Positions 23,690-36,484 of a stretch of 64,000 bases of DNA are shown piece by piece. Numbering within the stretch: position 1 is the first letter of the stretch; every line of letters begins with the position of its first letter. The position numbers and the translations under genes are program-made. Under the pieces are notes generated by a model that did not search any database, was not told the origin of the DNA, and saw nothing but the letters and a program-made list of their open reading frames with translations. Source of the DNA: Mixophyes australis (taxonomy: Eukaryota; Chordata; Amphibia; Anura; Limnodynastidae); NCBI GenBank assembly GCA_036250195.1, contig JAVHZZ010000006.1:72344869-72408868 (forward strand), in the 5' to 3' direction.

Positions 23690-24894
23690 TTATCCACATA
23701 GACAAAGTATTTAAAGCCTTATGTATTTATTAGACCTCCACACTGGAATGCAGGTACAAGATGTAGCAGAACAGGGAGATTTGGAGAGGAGGCCTTCAAA
23801 TCATAAATAATAAAGAAGATTGACTATGTGGGGGATAATGTTGGATGGATTTTGTGGTGGATCCCTGGGGTTGTTGGTAATGAAATATGACAGATGAGGA
23901 TGGTACTAGGGGTGGTATCGGAAAATGCAGAGGATTGTGGTGTGGGGAAGTGACAAGGGAATATGTTGGGGGATCAATGTGGAACATGGGAGGGGCATAA
24001 AGAAATTACTGTTACGGTACATATTTCTCCCACTGTTTGGTCATTTGATCATACATCCCAACTTTAACATATTTAGAGTCAAGACATTGTGTACCCATTT
24101 CCGTGAAACGTGAAAAGGGGCCCTCTATCTGAAAGCACCCCTTCAATGCCGATTACACCTGCCTACGGTATGCGTGGAATTGAAGGAACACTTGCCTTGG
24201 AATTGGTATAAAAATCCTGATTTCCAGGTCTGCAGGAAAGTGTCTCAGCCCCTCTGTCCAACTCCCTATATCGTAACAGTTGGAAGGTATGATTTTATAA
24301 ACTGGGAACACCCTGTAATAGCAGCCGAAAATGAACGTAGACATCTTGTAACACTCTTGTGTACATGAACATGTATAAGTGTACGTCTATATCATTATAT
24401 TGACACAGTACATTTTCTTTGACTTCCCAGATTAGTGTTCCATTTATCAGGTGCTAATTAGAAGATGGACCTTCCTGCAATCTATAATAAACTGGTGGCT
24501 GTAACAGTCTGTCATCAGGTGTGTCTCTGCATTGTGAACCACTCTGGTGTTGGAAGATGAGAATTCATTAATTCCTTTTGCAGCCAATTACTGCAGCAAT
24601 TATACCTCTTCTTCAGCCTAATGATCTGAATAATTGTCATTTAGGAACAAAGGTGTTTGTCACTGGGAGAGTTATCTTGTCCACTAATTAATGTGCCAGT
24701 CTGCACAGTCCCAGTGGTTGTCAGGGCCTCTGTTCTGCGTGTCGTCCGTCTCTGGAGATACAGAGCTTCATGAACTGGCAAATAGTAAAAACAGGACCTG
24801 AGTGCATTTCACTAGGAGCTTCTTAAAAAACTGCTCTGACACAACACATGGAGCAATAGATGACTAGAGCGCGTTGTGAAAATCAGAATTCTGA
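23690..24894. other. Intergenic, nothing recognised
   Basis: No coding or repeat signal identified. Confidence 0.4.
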
Positions 24895-25165
24895 ATTCAT
24901 GTTTATTGTTTTTTATGCGCCAACATATTACATAGAATATTTAATCATTCACAACAATCCCACATTGGAGCTTACAGTCTAAATTCTCTACCACACACGC
25001 ACGCACAATGGTTCATTTCGTCTGCAGACAATTAACCTAGCAGTATGTTTTTGGAACGTGGGAGGAAAACAAAACATGCAGAGGAAAACCATGTAAACAC
25101 AAGTACAATATGAAAACTACACACAAATGGGGCCCTGGTTGGTATCAAAACCATGTGAGGCAGCC
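24895..25165 (-). mobile_element. tRNA-derived SINE, decayed copy
   Basis: Reverse complement of the SINE body and tail: CATTGGAGCTTACAGTCTAA (tail), then GTGGGAGGAAAACAAAACAT. The head is reduced to GTTGGTATCAAAACCATG. Confidence 0.65.
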
Positions 25166-25748
25166 CGTCCATGCCGAAAAATGGAAAAAAATAATCTATA
25201 AATGGTTTGGTATATATAACCGTTGACAAGTCGAGTAAGAAGGGAATGTGCCAATGCAACATCAACTCTGCCCAGAACAAATGTAAAGGATGTCTTCTGA
25301 GGCTATGCCTAAGCCCTATACACACAGTGGTAGTGTGGAGATGGAAGGGGGCCTGGTGCTCACCCCACCCCCTCCACCCCGCTTTGTTACTGGTGTCTGT
25401 CAGTTTGGATGTAGTAAATGTACAGTTTCCTGTTTGACACAATTAGCATTTTAGTGTTTTAGGAACTGTCAGCAAGATGTTACTGCCAACTCCTTTAGGC
25501 TTGTCTCCCTAGCAATGAGCAAGTGACAATGCAAGAGCCCAGGCAGACTGTGAGTACGTCACGGAGGTGGAGAGCTGGATTAAGGCTTTGGGGACCCCCC
25601 AGTCTAACTGTATATATACATTACATACAATGGTGGAAGTGGGCTGGTATACGGGAATATGCTATACTGACACTTCTACAATTTTGAATGTAAAACTATC
25701 AAATTCCAGTCGCAGTCGACCACTGTATAATATGTGTGTGTGTAGTTT

Positions 25749-25788
<40 letters not shown>

Positions 25789-25945
25789 TGAAGAGATTTG
25801 AATCTAGCATGCCAAAATAGAAGAACTTTATTGTGATAGTTGCCATTAATGAAAAATAGAGATATTTCGAGGGACAAAAACTCAACTTAAAAAGTCTCTG
25901 TAAATTATGAACAGTTAGCAACTATGCGACAATGTAATCATAATG
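25166..25945. other. Intergenic with (AT)n at 25755-25780
   Basis: Nothing else recognised. Confidence 0.4.
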
Positions 25946-25974
25946 TGCCTTTATTAGATTGTACAAACTTCGTA

Positions 25975-26277
25975 TAACGCCAATCTTTCTGCCTCATAGC
26001 ACTGGGATCATAAGTTTGATTCACGACCATGGTCTTATCTGTGTAGAGTTTGCGTGGGTTTCCTCCGGGTGCTCCGGTTTCCTCTGACACTTTAAAAACA
26101 TACCAGTAGGTTAATTGACTGCTACTAAATTGACCTTAGTCTCTCTCTGTCTGTATGTGTGTATGTTAGGGAATTTAGACTGTAAGCTCCAATGGGGCAG
26201 GGACTGATGTGAGTGAGTTCTTTGTACAGGGGCGGCAGAATTAGTGGTGCTATATAAATAGCTGCTGATGATGATTA
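25975..26277 (+). mobile_element. tRNA-derived SINE, 5'-truncated
   Basis: Starts within the head (TCTGCCTCATAGCACTGGGA), keeps the GAGTTTGCGTGGGTTTCCTC body and the TGTAAGCTCCAATGGGGCAG tail, and ends GATGATGATT. Confidence 0.75.
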
Positions 26278-26359
26278 CATACGGCGCACTCCTACACATG
26301 GAAATTGTGGTAATAAATGTCATTAATGCTTCTAGATCTGACAAACACTTTTTGAATAC

Positions 26360-26755
26360 AAAGCGCTTATCTGTATATTCCTTTTATATCATTGAATCTT
26401 GCCAGCTTTTTGATTGCAATAAACCCGGATGCATGAAAAGTTTAAAACACTAATAGTGTAACTCCGCGATACACCACACAAAGTGAAAAACACACAAACC
26501 TAAGTGTATACTAGAATTAAAGTATATCAGTTCTTATCTGCCAAAATTAGAATCTGCCAGATTTTTTTGTGCTTCAATGTCCACCAATGAAAGCACAACA
26601 ATCTCAAATAAAGAAAGCCAGACAACATACACCTGCTGGTGTAGTCATTTTTATAACACGGAAAATGTACTAGTTTTCATGCATCCGGGTTATTGAAAAT
26701 AAAAAGCTGATAAGATTCAAGAATATAAAAGCAATATACAGATAAGCACTTTTAT
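26360..26755. mobile_element. Inverted-repeat element, about 390 bp
   Basis: The left arm GCGCTTATCTGTATATTCCT to AACCCGGATGCATGAAAAG is mirrored by the right arm, whose reverse complement reads AGTGCTTATCTGTATATTGC to AACCCGGATGCATGAAAAC. Arms are about 85 bp and over 80% alike. No coding part, and the target duplication was not resolved. Confidence 0.65.
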
Positions 26756-27882
26756 TCTTATATTTAGCACACAGGTTTTTATTGACACGATGTTGACCTA
26801 AGATTGCTAAATACTACACTATAAGACTTCTCGGATCTTGTATTAGCTGTGAGAACGGCAAGCACTAAAGTGGACGAAGGGAATTAAGTGAGTGTGTTTG
26901 ACGCTTTCACTATTTGAATTTGTTGGTACTTTCACAGCAAAGCCTGTGGCTTTAACTTCAAAATACTATTTTGTTTATTGCAAATAATAAAATATTATAC
27001 CAAAAGATATTTTGTGTTTGTCTAAGAGAGTCACATTGTTACACTTCATTCACAGTTTACAGGCAAAAAAATATGTTTTGGACTAATGAACCCAAAGGGA
27101 TTAAATTGAGACATTAACTTGTATTTATTTTAAGGATTATAGTATATTACTCTTATTTTTTCACAGGTGTTTTTTATTTATTTTTCTGCCGTCTGCTATA
27201 ATACAGTAGGAATTTTCATTTCTTTTAGAGCTTGCATTATTTTTTCAATGTTATGCTATATTATTGGTGATTGTTTACATGACTATGTAATCTGGCTAGA
27301 CAAACTCTGTCTAGTACGACCATTTGTGACAGGTGCTTCTTATTTCCTGGAAGTATGCATACCTTCCATACTTGTTACAGGTTACCCGATATGGCTGGAA
27401 GCCAGTGTGTACTATACTTGAATAAATGCTTCCTTAATTGCAAACTAATGGAGGTTCTGTGATAATTTGTGAGTTATACATATGTTGTGACTGGTGGAGT
27501 GTTATAAATCACATTGCACCGGTACTTATACTGAGTGCTGACCTCACTTTCTGGTTGAGTGTATCATACTATGTGAGAGGCTGTGCACCCAATCAATGGA
27601 GACTCCAGTAAGTACTGTACATGGCACACATTCAATATGTTTAAGTACACTTACGCAGAAGTGGCATCTACTGTTGCCCAGGTACATGGGGGTTTTGAGC
27701 ACACCGTAATCTGAGCTGGACAAGAGACACTGACAGCAGGACAGACGTCAGCAAACCTAGTTGGAGATGCAAGCACTGATCCTTGCTAAATATTTTCATC
27801 TCCATCATATATTGAGAGGTTTTGTGGATCCATTTACAGATCCATTGCTTAGATTTTAAAATATGTGTTCCTTTGAAATCAT
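26756..27882. other. Intergenic, nothing recognised
   Basis: AT-rich sequence with short frames only. Confidence 0.4.
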
Positions 27883-28070
27883 GGGTCAGATTCAATTGAC
27901 CGCATTACTCTCAAGAGTAATGCGGCCCGCACACTATTACCCTTACTACAGTAATAGTGTGCATAGTTACTGTTAGTATGGCAATTTCAATGCTGATTTT
28001 TGCCTATTAACAGTAATAGTGCTAAGGCCGCATTACTCTCGAGAGTAATGCGGGCAATTGAATCTGACCC
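27883..28070. mobile_element. Palindromic MITE, 188 bp
   Basis: GGGTCAGATTCAATTGACCG and its mirror GGCAATTGAATCTGACCC, with an inner palindrome CCGCATTACTCTCGAGAGTA repeated in both arms. CAT on both sides may be a 3-bp target duplication, which would suit a PIF/Harbinger origin. Confidence 0.75.
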
Positions 28071-28611
28071 CATGAATTTTCATGATACTTTTCATTATAT
28101 AGAGAAATAATTTCCATTCAACACATTGAGCAAAAGCTACAACAGTAGCAAAAGCTACAATAGTCCTTTTCCTTTACAGAATATCAGTTGTTCAATATAA
28201 AGACTGGAAAGCTATGTTTGATTTATGGAATCCATTGATACACATACATTTGTTTTACCAGATTATTTCACCAATAGAGTATATAGTGGATGTCTAGCAC
28301 TTCTGAATCCTACAAGAGTTGTAGAGTACAATCACATAATCCTGTAATGCTTCCCATCCAGGGCCGGACTGGCCATCTGGCACTTCTGGCAAATGCCAGA
28401 TGGGCCGATGACTGGATGGCCCGGCCGGACTCCTCCTGTCTTCTTGGTGGCTGGTTCCCAGCCACCTCTGTTGCGCGCTGCTCAGCTCCCTCCCCCGATA
28501 TGCTGTGCACTGCCACACTAGAGAGTTTCCAGATGATTTTTTATCTGAAAGGGGGGGGTCGCGGGGGTGCCGCGATTTTCACGGGGGGGGGGGGGGGGAG
28601 TTGGGGCATGA

Positions 28612-29700
28612 GTGTGGAGGGTGAGAGCCAAAGGGGAAGGGGTACTGTGAGAGGGGGTGAGAGAGCCAAAGGGGAAGGGGTGCTGTGAGAGGGGGTGAGA
28701 GAGCCAAAGGGGACGGGGTGCTGAGAGAGAGCCAAAGGGGAAGGAGTGCTGTGAGAGGGGGTGAGAGAGTCAAAGGGGAAGGAGTGATGTGAGAGAGCCA
28801 AAGGGGAAGGGGTGCTGTGAGAGGGGGTGAGAGAGCCAAAGGGAAAGGAGTGATGTGAGAGGGGGTGTGAGAGAGCCAAAGGGGAAGGGATGCTGTGAGA
28901 GGGGGTGAGAGAGCTAAAGGGGGAGGGGTGCTGTGAGAGGGGGTGAGGGAGCCAAAGGGGGAAGGGGTGCTGTGAGAGGGGGTGAGAGAGCCAAAGGAGA
29001 AGGAGTGCTGTGAGAGGGGGTGAGAGAGCCAAAGGAGAAGGGGTGCTGTGAGAGGGGGTGTGAGAGAGCCAAAGGGGAAGGGGTGCTGTGAGAGGGGGTG
29101 AGAGAGCCAAAGGGGAAGGGGTGCTGTGAGAGGGGGTGAGAGAGCCAAAGGGGAAGGGGTGCTGTGAGAGGGGGTGAGAGAGCCAAAGGGGAAGGGGTGC
29201 TGTGAGAGGGAGTGAGAGAGCCAAAGGGGAAGGGGTGCTGTGAGAGGGGGTGAGAGAGCCAGGGTGGTAGAGGGTGCAGGAAAAGGGGTGAGAGAGCCGG
29301 GGGGTAGAGGGTGCAGGAAGAGGGGGTGAGAGAGCCAGGGGGTAGGGGGTGCTGGGAGAGGGGGTGAGAGAGCCAGGGGGTAGGGGGTGCTGGGAGAGGG
29401 GTGAGAGCCAGGGTGGTAGGGGGTGCAGGAAGAGGGGTGAGAGAGCCGGGGGGGGGGGGGGGGTAGAGGGTGCAGGAAGAGGGGTGAGAGAGCTGGGGGG
29501 GGGGTAGAGGGTGCAGGAAGAGGGGTGAGAGAGCCAGGGGGGTAGAGGGTGCAGGAAAACATGTGAGTGCCAGGGGGGTAGACAGTGCAGGAAGACGTGT
29601 GAAAGAGACAGGAGAGTAGGTGGTGCAGGAAGATGTGTGAGAGCCAGCGGAGAAGGTGGTGCAGGGGGTTAAGTGAGAGGGACAAAAGAGAAGATGGTGC
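28612..29700. repeat. 38-bp G/A-rich minisatellite inside hAT element
   Basis: Units GAGAGAGCCAAAGGGGAAGG then GGTGCTGTGAGAGGGGGT are regular from 28612 to about 29260, then change to a related 37-bp type (GAGAGCCAGGGGGTAGAGGG). Minus-strand Ser/Pro/Leu frames up to 368 codons here are artefacts of the repeat. Confidence 0.93.
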
Positions 29701-30319
29701 GGGGGCATAGGTAAAAGAAAGTGTAAAGGGAGAGATATCTTAAGAATGGGAATGTCCGGGATGCAGCTATCATAAAACACAAGTGGTAATGAAGAATGGG
29801 AATGCACAGAGGGGACAATTGTTAAAAAAAAAATTACAAAATCAAGCCTTCATACTCCATTCACTTATATTTTCCATACCCCCACTTCTAAATTTCTGCT
29901 TCGACCACTGCCCTCTGTTCCTGCTCCCGACTGCCTGTGTGAGCTGACTGCTGCTGATCCCTCCTCGCCCAGCGCGCTCAGTAGGAGAACAGAACACAGG
30001 ATGCCATAATCAGGTAAGTTCATATATTTTCTCGTGTGCAATGTGTTTTTAACCATCCTTTCTTGAACTGGGGGCACTACACCGTATCAAATAACGTTTA
30101 AAACACTATGTATTGCTCATTATTTCGCTGTAATGTTTGTTGCATATTTATCTGTACAGAGATTTTTAATTAAGAGGAAAAAACACTGCTTGTCATAAAT
30201 TTTATCTGTGATTGAGTCAATATATCTATTTTTGTTTGCATTGTAAATGGTGTATTAAGCTGCTCTTGGGACTCACACTCAGTATCTGATATGCTGTACC
30301 AATTTTTATTTGTGAATGA

Positions 30320-30500
30320 GTTTTTGTCTGGGCACTATTAATGATTTGGGGCACTACTATGGCATTATGTTATTTGGGGGCACTATTGTGGCATAATATG
30401 ATTTGGGGGCACTTCTGCATGACCAAATATGAATTGAGGGTAATTCAATGTGGCATAATATGACCTTGGGGCACTACGATGTGGGCGCACTACGGCGTGG
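30320..30500. repeat. Short imperfect repeat GGGGCACTA..GGCAT
   Basis: TTTGGGGCACTACTATGGCA and TTGGGGGCACTATTGTGGCA with further variants recur at about 27-35 bp spacing. Confidence 0.65.
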
Positions 30501-31094
30501 CATCATATGAACTTCTGCCAAAGGCAAGTCTTTCATTGTTGAATATGATGGGAGCCCAAAGAAGTTGCTGTATCGGGGGTAGACGCCTCCAGGTAAATAA
30601 TCTAAATGTTTCCTATCTAATCAAACTGATGGATCACATCCAATTATCTCTCACCCACCTCCTCTATCCCCCTTAATTTATATACTGTGTTATTTAAAAT
30701 TAATAGAAAAGACGCATATCCAGTTACTGTAGTAAAAAAAAATATTTTTCTCTGACATTTTGCTGTATATGGAAATACTTTTAATGCGGCCGTTTAGGTT
30801 CAAATGATCGTTCAATAGTTATCTTTTTTTTTAGATATATGATAGTTTTATTTCATTTATTCATGAAAATTCTGCCATTACTATTTAATTGAGGGAAAAG
30901 GGTACCTGTTACCTATATGTGTGTAAGTATTCTGTTCGTTGTTGCTATTTTGTGGGAGATTTGAAAAAAGCAAAACATTGGTTTCCTACAATGGCGCCTG
31001 TATAATTGGTGGTATTACTGTAGTATGGGGTGGCGTGCTGGTGGCAATGTTGAAGTGTGTTTGGGGCTTAGTATTGTTAATAAGTAGAAGAGGG

Positions 31095-31250
31095 TATTGA
31101 TATAATGTGGGAGGTGATGCCGGATGCTGTAATGTGGGGGGTCATGCTGGACACTGTAATGTGGGGGGTAATGCCGGTTGCTGTAATGTGGGGGGTGATG
31201 CCGGTTGCTGTAATGTGGGGGGTGATGCCGGTTGCTGTAATGTGGGTGGG
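31095..31250. repeat. 26-27-bp repeat, about five copies
   Basis: TAATGTGGGGGGTGATGCCG then GTTGCTG recurs nearly perfectly. Confidence 0.9.
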
Positions 31251-31667
31251 TATTGATGTAGTATGAGTGTGTGTGGGGGTTATTTATTGCTGTAATTTGG
31301 GTACTAATAATGTATTGTCATGATATTTATTGATGTAATTGAGGTGCTAACAATGTAATGTTGAGGGTCATTAGGAGAAATAAATACCCCCCACACACAA
31401 ACTCATACTACTTCAAGTTGTACTGCACCAGCAACGCGCACTGCGCCAGCATCAGTGTGCAACAATATAGTGCATGGAGCGCTCAACACGTGGGCGTGTG
31501 TGCTTTAAATGCCAGGGCTGATTTTTAGTCCCAGTCTGGCCCTGTTCCCATCTACATGTGAATCCATATAAAGCGGTTCATGCTCCAGCTTATTTTATCC
31601 CAGAGCAGAGGTAGAGGGAGGTGAAGCTACCAGTAAAAGGTGAAACTTCTGTCACCAGGAGATCAGA

Positions 31668-31750
31668 AGGCAGAAGGCAGAGGGCAGAAGGCAGAAGGCA
31701 GAAGGCAGTAGGCAGAAGGCAGTAGGCAGAAGGCAGTAGGCAGAAGGTAG
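31668..31750. repeat. 7-bp repeat (GGCAGAA / GGCAGTA)n
   Basis: About eleven heptamers in a row, alternating AGGCAGA and AGGCAGT. Confidence 0.9.
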
Positions 31751-32360
31751 TACACTTGACAGCAAGTTGGATAAATTGTTGATTTATATAGATCTTAACT
31801 GTATATATATCTCAACATATGTTACTTCTCCCTCACTGAGGTCCAAAGGCATTGAACAAGGGTTTCATCTTTTGCGCTAAAATAACTAGGGAATCTGTTT
31901 TACTTTCAAATAGAACTTGAACCATTTCTTTAGTCAACTTAAACTGAAAACTCGTTATGCTACAAAACCATAGGCAGAATCTATTAATAATCTGTTTAAT
32001 AAAATGTTTTCAATTTATGGTTTGAATTTAGTTTTCTACTTCCTACCACATATATTCCACCTGTTATGGGGGGACCATCTGGCTCTAAAGGAGTTATCCA
32101 AGAGAGATGATATAATCAAATCAGCCAGTAGCAACAGGTCTTTGGTTATACTGGATACCTCTCAGTAGGTAGAGGAAATCCAGGAGAACCTATTTGACAC
32201 TCAAGTTTACCATACATTATATAGCAATTCATTGTTCAGTATAAAAAAATAGATAACGATAATTGTTATTTGAGCTCATCGCTAAAGATCTATCAAGATA
32301 TCTTCAGGTCTCACACCTGGTTACTAAATTACTTTATACCTTACCAAAAAAACAACACCA
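31751..32360. other. Intergenic, nothing recognised
   Basis: AT-rich, no coding signal. Confidence 0.4.
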
Positions 32361-32538
32361 GGGGGTAAATGTATCAAACTGAGTGTTTTCCGACGGGTTT
32401 CAAAAGTGAAGATGTTGCCTATAGCAACCAATCAGATTCTAGCTATCATTTTACAGAATATACTAAATAAATGATAGCTAGAATCTGATTGGTTTTTCAA
32501 ACCTGCCGAAAAACTCTCAGCTTGATACATTTAGCCCC
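32361..32538. mobile_element. Palindromic MITE, diverged subfamily
   Basis: Ends GGGGGTAAATGTATCAAACT and its mirror AGCTTGATACATTTAGCCCC. It shares the GCAACCAATCAGATTCTAGC core with the other copies but has a different outer arm (TCCGACGGGTTTCAAAA). Confidence 0.8.
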
Positions 32539-33760
32539 AGATTGTCTATTTCCTCCAGGTCGCCATGAAGTTTCTAGTAATGATGACATTTTTACGCTAT
32601 CAGCTACTTTGCTGGATAAAAACCTCATTCTTTCGGGTACCTTTTAACTCAAAAATCCTTCCGGCGTTTTTGTTTCAAACAAATATATTTGACTTTGAAC
32701 CTATTATTTTTTATTCATTTTCATATCTACAGTCTTTATAACTCTATCTCTCACCACAAAGGTATTAGGATAGTTAAGCAACTACTTTCTCGCTGTAGTT
32801 ATTAATCTTCTTAAATTGCATTTTTTCTAAAATGACTTGAGATGATGTTGAAGAGAATGATTACATGATTGGTGATACAAACTGCCTTCAGTTCCAAGGT
32901 TACAATGCGGGCGCATATTTCACCCCATCCTATGTGATCATAATTATGGAGGGCACGCACATCTAAATATCTGTACCAATAGAAAGACTGAAAGTAAAAG
33001 ATTGATTATGTTTACTAATTCTGAGCATAGCAGCAGGTTTGTCGGACCAGTAACCTTGGAGTGAATGTGAATTTCAGGTGTTATATTGGAGAATTGATTG
33101 ACTGCAGAAGAAAATGATTCTGAACATTCCACATGTGAAAACACCTTTATTATGCTTAAACTTAAAAGTAAAGACCTTAGCGTTAGACCAGTTACATCAT
33201 TGACTGAAAAAATAGGTTGATATAAGTCTGAAACAACAAGAACTATACCTGCTCCACTGAAGAATTAATAGTTAATCTCTATATGTTAGACAATGGAGAG
33301 GGTGATAACATGCCACCTGAAGGGCAGATCTAATGGAATCGATCGTATACATTCTTTATCAAGCATTTTATTTACCTTGAATCCATGCATGCAGAGGCAC
33401 CTATTGCTATTATAAAGGTTGATTGTGGACTGTCCACTATAGATACAATACGTCATGGTTTGTCAATAATTAACTGTGACCAGAAGATGTACCATTGGTA
33501 TTTGGGGCAAGACAGGAAATGTGTCCTTGAAGGAGATATTGTTTTACACACATCTACATCTGCATGGCTGTTTGGACAGAACAATATGACACATACACAA
33601 CTTCTTTATGGTATGTCTGAAGAAAAGAGAGATAAATACTAAAAATTCAAGGAGAAACACTTTGTCAAAGAAGTCGTCAGAAATGTCCCCTGCATCCTAA
33701 TTATAACACAGTCCTCACCGGCTTCGTTCCTTATTCTGATGACTGTAAGACTGTGTCTTC
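32539..33760. other. Intergenic with one 85-codon frame, not assigned
   Basis: A plus-strand frame at 33385-33642 has mixed, protein-like composition (for example KMYHWYLGQDRKCVLEG), but no domain or start context I can recognise. It could be a decayed exon or chance. Confidence 0.3.
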
Positions 33761-33769
33761 TCTGGTTGA

Positions 33770-34145
33770 TAGTATACAGGACCATTGTAGTGGGAACCAT
33801 ACAAATCTGAGCCAATTATTTTGAATAGTATACAAAGCAGGGTCCATTCTGGAGAATAATATATAAAGCAGAACCTATTATATTCCATACAATGCACAGT
33901 CCACTGTTGAGTTTAGTGTACAAATATTGTAATCTAGTGGCTAGCGCATAAACATACTCCCAATCTGGTGCCTAGTATATGAAGTAAATATCTGTTAACC
34001 AGTGCATAAGCAGACTTCCAGTCTGGTGGCTAATATATATAGCAGACTGCCTCCAATGTGGTGGACAGTATTAACACCAGACCTCTCATTGGGTGGCTTA
34101 AAGCAGGCCTCCACTTTGGTTGCTAGTTTATAAAGCAGGTTCATA
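33770..34145. repeat. Degenerate ~45-bp tandem repeat
   Basis: Phrases like AGTATACAAAGCAGGGTCC, CTAATATATATAGCAGACTG and GCTAGTTTATAAAGCAGGTT, each followed by a variant of AATCTGGTGGCT, recur at irregular 40-55 bp spacing. This is an old eroded minisatellite. Confidence 0.5.
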
Positions 34146-35040
34146 CATCATACATCAAGTAACATCATGTGTTGCCACATAAACAAACTATACGAAAATA
34201 AGAGTAGTGGAAAACAACATAACAAAAACTACAATGGAGTAACTTTTATTGCAAATCTCAACAATGCACATTTCACTAAAATATATTTTAAAACATAGAG
34301 TTCCCCATGTCAATATGACAAGAGTAGGGAACATATTTATATAATTGTAGACTGTCCAATATATTTATAATTACATATTAAAAGCCCACAACTACCATTT
34401 ATGCTGAAATGTAAATGCATATTCCAGTAGGCACATTGTTACATATTATTCACAGATCATAGGTACTCAACACAGTGCCACTGATTACAGTCCTTTATGG
34501 AGATCAAGCTTGACACCATGACAAAATACAGGGGACACAGTATATTTTTCCGACAGCTGTTTTGCATGTCAACGCACACCTTATCAAGTAAAGTAAAGTA
34601 AATGCCAGCCAATAATATTAAACAAAACAAATGTAACATACCTGGCCTAACTATTCAGCAGGGTCTGTATCTTGTGGCACCTGGAGACTTTACTGCAGGG
34701 CACTCCTTATTGGCTGATCAAACTATAAAGAAGACTAGGGAAGTCTAATGTTGGCGATCTTAAGACAGCAGAGTTTTGCGGTGGGCTATTAAATGCTATC
34801 TCCAGTTATTACACCTGCAAATTAACCTTCACCTATTAGAGTAGCAAACAAGATAAGTGGCGGTACCTTCCACTGTGCAGTAAATGTTTTATTACACACA
34901 GGGATGTATCAGGGAAGTATGTCGCCAAAGACTAAAGTTGGCGGTCCTCCCTACTTTTTAGGTGTTCATAAATAAAATATATTTTATAAAAAAAACAAAC
35001 TTATTTTCTCTTACAGGGAAAATTATATTTTGTATTGCTA
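34146..35040. other. Intergenic, nothing recognised
   Basis: No repeat or coding signal. Confidence 0.4.
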
Positions 35041-35700
35041 GTATATATAGTATATCACATGCAGATTATATAAGCAATGCACTATGTTTTTTTGTATCAA
35101 ATTGTATAACTCCTCCCCAACAGAAATGAAAAGATGTGAGATTACACCTATCTGCATCTCAGTAAAAAGCTCAGGACTCAGCTCAGTGTGAAGCTGTGGT
35201 ATCTCCTGCTGGAAGTATGAGAGCTGAGAGTCAGGACCAGTTGTAGCCGACCAGAAGTCTGTCCCATGGCAGCTGGATTCCACCAGACAGAAGCTCAGGA
35301 AAGTCCTGTATTACAGATAGAGAAGTAGCAGGCCCAGACCTAGGGCCATGTGAAGTCTGGAGAGTGTCCTGTCCCAGAGAGCAGGATTCAGTGAGACAGG
35401 AGCTCAGAAGTGTCCTGTGTTTGTGAGAGAGACCCGAGTCTGTTATAGTGGCCAGTTGGAGACAGGTGACTGAGAAGGGAACCGCAGCTGTACAATAACT
35501 GTATTTGTGGGTTACACCACTACAGTGAAAGTGGTAACCAGCCTAGCTGCCTACTTTATAGGGGCAATCAGCTCCCCCATGGGTGCTAGATTTGTTTTTA
35601 AGCCAGAGTTATTTTGCTTTATGGTTGCTGATAAATAAAGCTAATTTATGTTCCAAACGCTGAATTACCTGATGGACACAAGTGTTTTGCACCTAAACGC
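35041..35700 (+). other. Possible LTR-like remnant
   Basis: A purine-rich, CAG-rich stretch with internal near-repeats (GAAGTCTGTCCCATGGCAGC and AGCTCAGGAAAGTCCTGT, compared with GGAGCTCAGAAGTGTCCTGT). It ends in TTGCTGATAAATAAAGCTAA, an AATAAA-bearing phrase like the R region of an LTR. No second LTR, primer site or coding was found. Weak. Confidence 0.25.
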
Positions 35701-36228
35701 TAATCACTGAACAAACAGGCTGCTAAATTTTGAGGCTAATCCTGTCATATATAAATATACTGAAGTCCCTACTTTCACATGATGCTCCTGGAAGTTGCCT
35801 ATAGAGACAGCCATTCCCCCATTCATTGACCTTGCTTGGCACGCAGGATCATTACATCAGAGGAGAGATGGGCATAGTTCTCTGCCTCTCATCCATTCTA
35901 ACTGCCCAGCTAGGTTCCAATCTCTGGCCACTGAACGATGGCTAACATTGGAGGAATGTACAGTACATTCTCAGGAATACATTGTGACTGTTTACTGGGA
36001 GGAACTGTCAATTAGAAAATGCATAAGTCTGACCTTCTGAACTTTATTTAACTTGAAATTAATTATACAGACAGTAGTAGTTGTATGGGGGAGAATAGGA
36101 TCTGTATACTAAATACACTGTTGACACCAAATAATTGTTTCTAACCATATGTTAAGGACTAAGGACAGCAATTGAAAAATATTTTTTTTAACATGGAGAG
36201 ATCAGAGATGTGACATGTATGAGTCTGT
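35701..36228. other. Intergenic, nothing recognised
   Basis: Short frames only. Confidence 0.4.
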
Positions 36229-36404
36229 TGGCTAGATTTACTAAACTGCGGGTTTGAAAAAGTGGAAATGTTGCCTATAGCAACCAATCAGATTCTAGCT
36301 GTCATTTATTTAGTACATTCTACAAAATGACAGCTAGAATCTGATTGGTTGCTATAGGCAACATCTCCACTTTTTCAAACCCGCAGTTTAGTAAATCTAG
36401 CCCT
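36229..36404. mobile_element. Palindromic MITE, near-perfect inverted copy
   Basis: GGCTAGATTTACTAAACTGC and mirror GCAGTTTAGTAAATCTAGCC, with arms almost identical over 75 bp. CTGT on both sides may be the target duplication. High arm identity suggests recent activity. Confidence 0.88.
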
Positions 36405-36449
36405 GTGTGTAGGATGAGTGTACAACTGTAATATGCATGTAGCACACAC

Positions 36450-36484
36450 AATACTACAGAACATTCTGCACAGACATATTTATT
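36450..36484 (-). terminator. Candidate polyadenylation signal on minus strand
   Basis: AATAAA (36484-36479) is followed 15-30 bp downstream on the minus strand by a GT-rich element, GTATTGTGTGTGCTAC (36464-36449). The upstream 450 bp read like a 3' UTR. It could end an unseen transcript or be a distal GCGR site about 5.5 kb past its stop codon. Confidence 0.3.

Larger units (their letters stand above)
28359..31544. mobile_element. hAT-type non-autonomous element, 3186 bp, perfect TSD, with minisatellite
   Basis: Ends CAGGGCCGGACTGG and CCCAGTCTGGCCCTG. TTCCCATC at 28351-28358 and 31545-31552 is a perfect 8-bp duplication. It contains a 38-bp minisatellite (28612-29700), smaller repeats at 30320-30500 and 31095-31250, and no transposase I can recognise. 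Confidence 0.9.

Noticed and set aside
28541..29807. Minus-strand Ser/Pro/Leu-rich frames of 227-368 codons
   Set aside because: Low-complexity 38-bp G/A-rich minisatellite in a hAT element; no domain and no splice context.
33385..33642. Possible 85-codon host exon
   Set aside because: Protein-like composition but no recognisable family, no convincing splice sites and no neighbours.
35041..35700. Endogenous retrovirus
   Set aside because: Only an LTR-like AATAAA phrase; no gag, pol or env similarity and no second LTR.
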